NCBI RefSeq assembly: GCF_026283965.1
Contig: NZ_JAPDPD010000004.1
Coordinates: forward strand, 62,001 to 126,000
Direction: 5' to 3'
Length of the DNA: 64,000 bases
From: Dyella subtropica
GTDB taxonomy: Bacteria; Pseudomonadota; Gammaproteobacteria; Xanthomonadales; Rhodanobacteraceae
In this document: one piece after another, positions 52,389-58,654 of the stretch
How the letters are laid out: each line of letters begins with the position of its first letter
Position numbering within the stretch: position 1 is the stretch's first letter
Made by a program: the position numbers and the translations under genes
The notes under the pieces: model-generated
Told to the model about the DNA's origin: nothing
What the model saw: only the letters and a program-made list of their open reading frames with translations
Databases searched by the model: none

Positions 52389-52455
52389 GTGTTGCTCCCA
52401 GTGTTTGTCCGCCGGTCGGGCGGATTGGTGCGGCATAGAGAATGTGGTGAATGCG

Positions 52456-52484
52456 AAAAGGTGCCTGGCCGTTATTGCGGCCAG
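52456..52484 (-). promoter_or_regulatory. Stem-loop between the adaptor gene and the giant gene, possible attenuator
   Basis: CTGGCCG-TTATTG-CGGCCAG (52465-52484) is a perfect 7-bp stem. On the minus strand it is followed, 5 nt later, by TTTT. It lies in the 145-bp gap and could reduce readthrough into the 37.6-kb gene. Confidence 0.35.
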
Positions 52485-52533
52485 TGCGGGATCGCCTTCG
52501 TTGTTGCTTGAAAGGCGATCCCTGCCATCTTGT

Positions 52534-53403
52534 TTATGGGCCTAGCGTTGCCTTGCACTTGACGCCCGAGGGCAGGTCAAGCTTCGGGTTGGGCAAATCC
52601 ATGAAAACGACAAAGGTGCCGCTGGCCGCATCGACGATGCGGTCGACGCTGGTGATCTTCGCGGCGTAAGGCTGCTCGGGTTGAATCTCGGATACGACCG
52701 TGGCGGCCATGCCGAGCTTGGGCACGCCAAAGGCGCGCATCGGCATCACCACGCGCACGTGCAACGGATTGAGTTGCGCGACTTTCAATACAGCGTGCTT
52801 GGTGGCGTTGGGCTCGAAGATTTCGCCCGGCCACATCATCTGATCCACCACCACGCCGTCGAACGGACTGCGGATGGTGCGCAGATTGAGCTGGCTGGAC
52901 TGCTGCACGTATTCGAGGCGCGCCTGCTCGCGATTTTCCTTCGCGACCACCAGCTCGGCCTGCGCCTGTTTGAATTCGGCCTCGGCGTCATCGCTGTCCT
53001 GATGCGACATCAGCTTCTCGGCCGCCATGTCGCGGCGGCGAGTGAATTTGCGCTGGGAGAATTCGATCTTGCTCGCGGCCAGTTGGGTCGGTCCGGCGAG
53101 CTGCGATTTGTAGTGAGCAAGGTCAGCCGCGGCCTGTTCGGCGTGCGACTCCAGCGAGGCGAGCACCTGGTTGCGACCGACCCGGTCGCCGCGTTTGACC
53201 AACACATGATCGAGCACACCACTGACCGGAGCGCCCAGCTCCACCGTCTGCATCGGTTCGATCAGGCAGTCGTAGGCGACACCGGCATGAAGCGCGGTGG
53301 AGGCCAGTAGCAGCGGAGAAAAGGTGGCACCGAGAGTTGCGGCTTTGAAGGCAAGAATCCGTGCGCCGCGACCTCCCAGAACTGCTCTGGGTGTACGAGT
53401 CAT
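52534..53403 (-). CDS. Periplasmic HlyD/RND-type adaptor protein
   Basis: A 289-residue membrane-fusion protein. The ATG at 53401-53403 follows AGGGA at a slightly long spacing; an in-frame start at 53457 is less likely. A basic n-region and hydrophobic core (about residues 15-40, AATLGATFSPLLLASTALHAG) form a signal sequence. Then come a lipoyl-type half motif (PVSGVLDHVLVKRGDRVGRNQVLASLE), a coiled-coil hairpin (about 90-165) and the second lipoyl half (LRTIRSPFDGVVVDQMMWPGE), then a beta-barrel domain. The protein is short, ending after the barrel. First gene of a two-gene unit with the giant protein, it probably joins the TolC-like and GAF-HlyD proteins in the export complex or delivers the cargo to it. 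Confidence 0.9.
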   Translation of the reverse strand: MTRTPRAVLGGRGARILAFKAATLGATFSPLLLASTALHAGVAYDCLIEPMQTVELGAPVSGVLDHVLVKRGDRVGRNQVLASLESHAEQAAADLAHYKSQLAGPTQLAASKIEFSQRKFTRRRDMAAEKLMSHQDSDDAEAEFKQAQAELVVAKENREQARLEYVQQSSQLNLRTIRSPFDGVVVDQMMWPGEIFEPNATKHAVLKVAQLNPLHVRVVMPMRAFGVPKLGMAATVVSEIQPEQPYAAKITSVDRIVDAASGTFVVFMDLPNPKLDLPSGVKCKATLGP

Positions 53404-53465
53404 TCCATTGTTCCCTGTTTCGCGACCGTCAGCGGAGCCCCTGACCCCACCGTACAAATTCGCGC

Positions 53466-53499
53466 CCGATAAATTATCGGTTCAAAGTATGACGAGCAA
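53466..53499 (-). promoter_or_regulatory. Promoter with palindromic operator for the adaptor/giant-protein operon
   Basis: On the minus strand TTGCTC (53499-53494) and TAATTT (53476-53471) have a 17-bp spacing. The -10 box lies at the centre of a perfect 15-bp palindrome, CCGATAAATTATCGG (53466-53480), about 63 bp upstream of the adaptor start. A repressor bound there would block initiation. Confidence 0.45.
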
Positions 53500-53610
53500 G
53501 TGATTTTGATGCGTAAGTTATTGCGGTCGCGGGGTTGGACTGCCGGACCAAGACATTGGGCTTAAGCCGCGTGTGGCGAGTTTGTTGCAAACGGCGTCCT
53601 TCCCGCTTTT

Positions 53611-53653
53611 GCCGGAGCCCACCCCGCACTCGATTCGGGGGTAGGCTCCTACC
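53611..53653. repeat. Diverged REP-like palindrome
   Basis: GGAGCCCACCCCG (from 53614) and CGGGGGTAGGCTCC (to 53649) form imperfect inverted arms of the GTAGGAGCC element family. Confidence 0.7.
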
Positions 53654-54062
53654 GATGGGGTGTATGGGGTGGCGTCATGGTGCGTATGAGGGTTGACGAA
53701 GCCATGCTCCGTCGAGGTGGCTTTAGTATGTTTTTGCGGAAATACGCAAGATCATGCTGGTTGACAAACCGGGCCGTATTCTTCGAAGTATGTGAGCACT
53801 AAGCAGAGGGGACTGCTGCGGCATGGCCTGCTCCATGCGCGTTTGAGAATGGACTCAAGAGGCCATGCCAATACGCGGGGAATGGCCAAGGTCTGCAGCA
53901 GCTGCTTCCATCTATTCAAGCAACACATCAAGTAGAAGACGAACTCATTGCTCACGAGGCGATGAGTGCCGCTGAGTAGGGCGCTCAGGTTGAGGCGATA
54001 CATGGAGTATGTGGGGACTAATTCGGGTGCCGCTTCGCGGTGCCGCACGGCGGAGACCTTTA

Positions 54063-54088
54063 ATCGCTTGAGCCGCAGCTCAAGCGAT
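54063..54088. promoter_or_regulatory. Perfect 11-bp inverted repeat upstream of the PKS cluster
   Basis: ATCGCTTGAGC (54063-54073), a 4-nt centre CGCA, then GCTCAAGCGAT (54078-54088). No T-tract follows on either strand, which favours an operator or RNA structure over a terminator. It is 313 bp before the MbtH start. Confidence 0.4.
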
Positions 54089-54352
54089 CAAGGCGGCATC
54101 ATTCGTGCCAATGCGCTGGCATCCCATCAGAAAAAATCCTATCTATGTCGTCCTGATACCCAGGTCACGTTCCTCTCAAGCGCAATAGGTATCGTTGCCG
54201 CCATAAATCGATCCTGCGGCTTTCGCGCCGAGATCGCGAACGACACCCTGATGACGGACCAGCTCTGGATGAGCAGGCACTCCTATTCCGCAGGGTGTCT
54301 TATTCATACCCAAAGCACGTTGCAAGCCATCTTTTCCATGTAGTGGTAGGTC

Positions 54353-54386
54353 AATCGGCCCGTAAGGGCGATTGCGTATTTCTTTT
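54353..54386 (+). promoter_or_regulatory. Leader hairpin with T-rich tail before the MbtH gene
   Basis: AATCG-G-CCC-GTAA-GGG-CGATT (54353-54373), a stem with one bulged G, is followed by GCGTATTTCTTTT, just upstream of the AAAGGAG ribosome-binding site. It could attenuate or modulate translation of the cluster's first gene. Confidence 0.3.
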
Positions 54387-54400
54387 GCAAAGGAGCGTGC

Positions 54401-54613
54401 ATGTCTACCAGCTTGAGCCAGTCGGATGCGATGTATGAAGTGGTGGTCAACCAAGAAGGGCAATATTCGATTTGGCCTGTGAACAAAGCCGTGCCACATG
54501 GATGGACGAAAGCAGGTAAGCAGGGCTCAAAAGAAGCTTGCCTTGAATTCATTAGGGAAGTTTGGACCGATATGCGTCCGCATTCGCTTCGTGCCCGGGT
54601 GCAGTCCGGTTAG
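54401..54613 (+). CDS. MbtH-like protein
   Basis: A 70-residue protein with the full MbtH signature: VVNQEGQYSIWP, VPHGW, GSKEACLEFI and WTDMRPHSLR. AAAGGAG stands 7 nt before the ATG. MbtH-like proteins bind and activate or solubilise adenylation domains of non-ribosomal peptide synthetases. Its presence at the head of a PKS operon therefore predicts at least one NRPS module with an MbtH-dependent adenylation domain downstream, outside this window. The next gene starts 137 bp later on the same strand. Family assignment is secure; its adenylation partner is not visible. Confidence 0.96.
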   Translation: MSTSLSQSDAMYEVVVNQEGQYSIWPVNKAVPHGWTKAGKQGSKEACLEFIREVWTDMRPHSLRARVQSG

Positions 54614-54750
54614 CTAACGTCGCGAGCGGCGAAATGAAATAAAACGGCGGCATCCTAGCCTGGGCGTGACATGCTGGATAAGCGTGGCCTGTTTCTTTGC
54701 GCGCGCTTTCCGTCGCTATGCACCCGTTCGTGCACGCTCAAGGAGGCTGT

Positions 54751-57700
54751 TTGTACGGTCTGCCATATTTCCCGAATTCGCCAACCCAGCCCGATCTTGG
54801 TGGCCATGGGTGGCGTGATTTTGAAGTGGAGTTATCGCCCAGCATGTGTGCGCAGCACGTGAAAACCGTCTTTCTTTTTTCTGGGCAGGGTTCGCACCAT
54901 TTTCAAATGGGCCGGGAGCTATTCGAGCGTGATGCCTGCTTTCGCGCCACTCTGTTGCACACAGATAGCGTGGTGCGCGAACGTTGTGGCGAATCGGTAT
55001 TGGCCGCGCTGTTCGCAGAACGCAATACCAGGGATATCCCATTCAATCGCCTCTTGCACAGTCATTCCGCCATCTTCATGGTGGAATACGCGTTGGCGAA
55101 ATCGCTGATCGACAGTGGCGTGCGCGCCGACATGGTGCTTGGCGCGAGCCTGGGGAGCTTTGCCGCGGCGGCCGTGGCGGGCTACATCGATCCGGATGCC
55201 GCGTTGCTGGCCGTGATCGAGCAGGCGATCGCACTGGAAGAGCGCAGCGAGCCTGGCTGCATGATCGCGGTCGTGGGTGAGCCGGAGCGCTATCTCACGC
55301 CTGAATTACTTGCGCTTTGTGAGCTCGGGGCGAGCAACTTCGCTACCCACTCGGTGATCTCGCTACCGGAACCGAACGTTGCCGCGGTCGAAACCCATCT
55401 TCGCCGGCATGGCGTGGCGTTCCAGCGACTTCCGGTCAACTTCGCTTTTCATTCGCGCTGGATCGACGCCGCCAGACAACCCTACGAGGAGTTTCTGAAA
55501 GCGCTTCCACTTCGGAAGGGCGAGGTTCCCATCGCATGTTGCGCTACCGGCAAGCTCTTGGATGCCTTGCCCACGGGTCACTTCTGGTCGGTCGTACGCG
55601 ACCCGATCCTCTTTTCGCAAACGATCAGCCTGATCAAATTCAGCCTGATCGAATCCCAGGGCAGCTTCCGCTATATCGATGTCGGTCCCGGCGGAACGAT
55701 GGCGACGTTCCTGAAATACGCACTGCCGACCGATTCGACATCCCAGGTACATCAGGTCATGTCGCCCTTCGGTGGTGACGCGGACCGGCTGGCCGAATTG
55801 ACTGCGCGCTCTCGATCAAAGGCTGCTCGATCAGAGACTGCTCGATCAGAGGCTGCTCATCCGGCGACTTCTCAATCAGCAACTTCTCGATCGACGAGGC
55901 GAACCATGAATCAATCAATGGACTCGGTGACATCGGATCACCAAGACGAGCAGGCACAGAACGGACGCATCATGGAGTCGCGCAACATGAAGGCCATCAT
56001 CTTTCCCGGCCAAGGCTCCCAGTTCAAGGGCATGGGCAAGGACCTCTTTCCGCTCTTCCCGGAACGAGTCAAGAGCGCGTCCGACATTCTTGGCTATTCG
56101 CTGGAGGATCTGTGCCTTAACGATCCCCAAGGACATTTGTCGCTGACGCAATACACGCAGCCCGCGCTGTTTGTGGTCAATGCGCTTCACTACTACGCGC
56201 TGCATGACCACAGGCGGCAAGAGCTGCATGCCGATTCCGAAACCGATGCGCAACCGGATTTCCTCGCGGGTCATAGCCTCGGCGAATACAACGCCTTGCT
56301 CGCGGCAGGGGTGTTCTCCTTTGAAACAGGCCTGCGCCTTGTCAAGAAGCGCGGAGAACTGATGGGAGCCGCTCGCGGCGGCGGGATGGCGGCCGTGCTG
56401 GGCATCTCGGCCAAGGAAGTCAGGGCGATGCTCGACGAGCATGAACTTATGCAGATCGACATCGCCAACCTCAATACACCCACGCAAACCGTGATTGCCG
56501 GTGACAACAACGCACTTGCTGCGGCGTCCGAACTGTTTGCACGAAAGAATGTGCGCTGTGTGACGTTGAATGTCAGCGCGGCATTCCACTCCCGCCACAT
56601 GCGATCGGCGCAGGCCGAGTTTGCCGAATTCTTGCGACCATTCTCTTTTGCGGCGCCAAAGATCACAGTGATCGCCAACGCTACCGCGCGTCCTTACGCC
56701 CCAACTCGCATGGCCGAAACCTTGGCCGCGCAAATGGCAGCGCCGGTGCAGTGGGTGGATTCGATCCGCTACCTGATGGGGAAGGGGGATGTCGAGTTCC
56801 AGGAAATCGGAGCGAGCGTGCTTTCCAAAATGGTTGTCGAAATAAAGGCCAAGGCAACCCCGATTGTCGACGATGCGCCGGGCGCTCGGCTCGAGAACGA
56901 CGCTGATATGCGTGGGGCCATGCAAGGCGAGGAAGAGGTGGTCTCGAGCGCGGCTGACCCAAAGGCGAATAGTGCCGAGAGAGCACCTGGAATAAGCGAG
57001 GTAACCGGCCGCAGTGTGCCGCTTCGGATAGAAGCGACGTCGCTCGGTAGCGAGGTGTTTCAGCGTCGATATGGCTTGAAATACGCCTATATGGCGGGTG
57101 CGATGTATCGCGGCGTCGCCTCTGCCGATCTGGTAATAAAAATGGGCAAGGCGGGCTTGCTGAGCTTTTTCGGCTCGGGTGGGCTTTCGCTCAACAAGAT
57201 CGAGGCGAACATCGTTCGCATACAGGGCGAGTTGAATCATGCCGGATGGAATCAGGCTGAATCGAATCAGGCCGAATGGAATCGGGCTGAGCGGAATCAG
57301 GGCCGACCCTACGGCATGAACCTGCTGGCGAACTATGAATACCCCGCGCAAGAGGAGGCGGTGGTCGACCTGTATCTCAAATACGGGGTCAAGAACATCG
57401 AGGCGGCGGCCTTCATGCAAATGACGCTGGCCCTGGTCAGGTTTCGCTTGCAAGGACTGCGCACGAACGCGCGCAACGAGATCGTTTGCGACCACCACAT
57501 CGTGGCGAAAGTGTCGCGTCCGGAAGTGGCGAGGGCGTTCATGTGTCCGCCGCCGCTCGCCATCGTGGAGAAGTTGCTGGAGCGCCACTTGATCACGTCG
57601 CAGCAGGCGGAGTGGTCGCAACGCATTCCAGTCAGCCACGACATCTGCGTCGAAGCCGATTCCGGCGGCCACACCGATGGCGGCATCGCGGCCGTGATGC

Positions 57701-58443
57701 TGCCGCCGCTACTGCGACTCCGTGACGAGATGCAGCGGGCGCACGGCTACATGGAGCCGATCTGCATGGGGCTGGCGGGCGGCATCGGCGGGCCTGAAGC
57801 GGCGGCCTCGGCGTTCCTGCTTGGCGCGGATTTCGTCGCGACCGGTTCGATCAACCAGTGCACCGTCGAAGCCGGCATGAGTCCGGACGGAAAGTCGATG
57901 CTGCAGGAAATGGACATCCAGGACACCGAATATGCGCCGGCGGGGGACATGTTCGAGATTGGCGCACAGGTTCAAGTGATGAAGAAGTCTGTCTTCTTCC
58001 CGGCGCGGGCAAACAAGTTGCTTTCGCTCTACCGCCATTACGAAAGCCTGGATGACATACCACAGCGCACCCGGAACCAGTTGGAAGGCACGTTCTTCAA
58101 GAAGACGTTCGACGAGATCTGGCACGAGACGGCGAATTATTTCAAATCGGTCAACCTCGAGCATGAAGTAGCCAAGGCGGAAGCCAATGGGAAGCACAAG
58201 ATGGCGCTGGTGTTTCGCTGGTACTTCGCCTATTGCACGCGCATTGCCATGGAAGGCAAGGGAGAAGACCGCGTGAACTATCAAATCCAGACGGGCCCGG
58301 CATTGGGCTCGTTCAATCAGTGGGTCAAAGGGACGGAATTGGAATCATGGACCAAGCGGCACGTGGATCACATCGCGATCAAGATCATGGATGCGACGGC
58401 AGAGCACCTCACACGGTCCTTTGCCCGCTTTTTCAGTAGCTGA
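54751..58443 (+). CDS. Trans-acting acylhydrolase-AT / malonyl-AT / enoylreductase protein of a trans-AT PKS
   Basis: A trifunctional 1230-residue protein. The TTG at 54751 is proposed as start because AAGGAGG (54740-54746) lies directly before it; an in-frame ATG at 54697 lacks a site. Domain 1 (about 35-345) is AT-like with nucleophile Ser133 in GASLG. The His normally beside the Ser is Ala, and the malonate-binding Arg position reads Gln158 (ungapped alignment), so it is probably the proofreading acylhydrolase type. A pentapeptide-repeat linker follows. Domain 2 (about 415-700) is a canonical malonyl-CoA acyltransferase: GHSLGEYN with Ser509, Arg534 in VKKRGELM, and AFHSRHM. Domain 3 (about 750-1228) is a PfaD-like FMN enoylreductase (RRYGLKYAYMAGAMYRGVAS, SVNLEHEVAK). 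It serves the AT-less modules downstream by loading malonyl units, clearing stalled chains and reducing enoyl intermediates in trans. Confidence 0.93.
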   Translation: MYGLPYFPNSPTQPDLGGHGWRDFEVELSPSMCAQHVKTVFLFSGQGSHHFQMGRELFERDACFRATLLHTDSVVRERCGESVLAALFAERNTRDIPFNRLLHSHSAIFMVEYALAKSLIDSGVRADMVLGASLGSFAAAAVAGYIDPDAALLAVIEQAIALEERSEPGCMIAVVGEPERYLTPELLALCELGASNFATHSVISLPEPNVAAVETHLRRHGVAFQRLPVNFAFHSRWIDAARQPYEEFLKALPLRKGEVPIACCATGKLLDALPTGHFWSVVRDPILFSQTISLIKFSLIESQGSFRYIDVGPGGTMATFLKYALPTDSTSQVHQVMSPFGGDADRLAELTARSRSKAARSETARSEAAHPATSQSATSRSTRRTMNQSMDSVTSDHQDEQAQNGRIMESRNMKAIIFPGQGSQFKGMGKDLFPLFPERVKSASDILGYSLEDLCLNDPQGHLSLTQYTQPALFVVNALHYYALHDHRRQELHADSETDAQPDFLAGHSLGEYNALLAAGVFSFETGLRLVKKRGELMGAARGGGMAAVLGISAKEVRAMLDEHELMQIDIANLNTPTQTVIAGDNNALAAASELFARKNVRCVTLNVSAAFHSRHMRSAQAEFAEFLRPFSFAAPKITVIANATARPYAPTRMAETLAAQMAAPVQWVDSIRYLMGKGDVEFQEIGASVLSKMVVEIKAKATPIVDDAPGARLENDADMRGAMQGEEEVVSSAADPKANSAERAPGISEVTGRSVPLRIEATSLGSEVFQRRYGLKYAYMAGAMYRGVASADLVIKMGKAGLLSFFGSGGLSLNKIEANIVRIQGELNHAGWNQAESNQAEWNRAERNQGRPYGMNLLANYEYPAQEEAVVDLYLKYGVKNIEAAAFMQMTLALVRFRLQGLRTNARNEIVCDHHIVAKVSRPEVARAFMCPPPLAIVEKLLERHLITSQQAEWSQRIPVSHDICVEADSGGHTDGGIAAVMLPPLLRLRDEMQRAHGYMEPICMGLAGGIGGPEAAASAFLLGADFVATGSINQCTVEAGMSPDGKSMLQEMDIQDTEYAPAGDMFEIGAQVQVMKKSVFFPARANKLLSLYRHYESLDDIPQRTRNQLEGTFFKKTFDEIWHETANYFKSVNLEHEVAKAEANGKHKMALVFRWYFAYCTRIAMEGKGEDRVNYQIQTGPALGSFNQWVKGTELESWTKRHVDHIAIKIMDATAEHLTRSFARFFSS
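55626..55655. repeat. Two 15-bp direct repeats in AT domain 1
   Basis: CAGCCTGATCAAATT and CAGCCTGATCGAATC are adjacent and encode SLIKF-SLIES. The sequence is related to the linker repeats elsewhere. Confidence 0.75.
55808..55897. repeat. Six 15-bp tandem repeats in the AT1-AT2 linker
   Basis: Units such as CTGCTCGATCAGAGG decay outward over six copies and encode RSKAA-RSETA-RSEAA-HPATS-like pentapeptides. Confidence 0.92.
57231..57305. repeat. Five 15-bp tandem repeats inside the ER domain
   Basis: Units such as ATGGAATCAGGCTGA encode the series LNHAG-WNQAE-SNQAE-WNRAE-RNQGR. They interrupt the enoylreductase between IVRIQGE and PYGMNLLANYEYP, presumably in a surface loop. Confidence 0.92.
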
Positions 58444-58654
58444 AGAAGCGGCCTGGCATGGGCTCGCCTGACTAGCGCAGAGCCGCAGCCTTCGGTCATG
58501 TGACCTGGACGGTCGAAGCGACGGTATCGCGTACCGCGCGTGCAAACGATCCAGCTCCTCGCGGAGTTGCCTGGTCGAGGCGGGCTGCCGCTTCGACCGC
58601 GGCCATCAGGTTGACCGAAGCATCCAATGAGCACACCACAGGATAGGCACGATC

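Larger units (their letters stand above)
53404..54400. other. Intergenic region between the export island and the biosynthetic cluster
   Basis: About 1 kb without a credible gene. It holds the adaptor-operon promoter/operator (53466-53499), one diverged REP-like element (53611-53653), an 11-bp perfect inverted repeat (54063-54088) and a leader hairpin before the MbtH gene. Short frames on both strands (for example minus strand 53752-54048) show no family resemblance or ribosome-binding sites. Confidence 0.6.

Noticed and set aside
14778-52388. Type I secretion (RTX adhesin) interpretation of the giant protein.
   Set aside because: No GGxGxDxxx nonapeptide repeats were seen near the C-terminus and no ABC transporter gene is in the window; TolC and HlyD proteins alone do not define type I secretion.
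52388-52436. Upstream in-frame ATG at 52436 as start of the giant gene.
   Set aside because: It lacks a ribosome-binding site, whereas GGGAG precedes the ATG at 52388.
53752-54343. Short frames on both strands in the gap before the MbtH gene, considered as transposase remnants.
   Set aside because: No transposase motif, no terminal inverted repeats and no ribosome-binding sites were seen.
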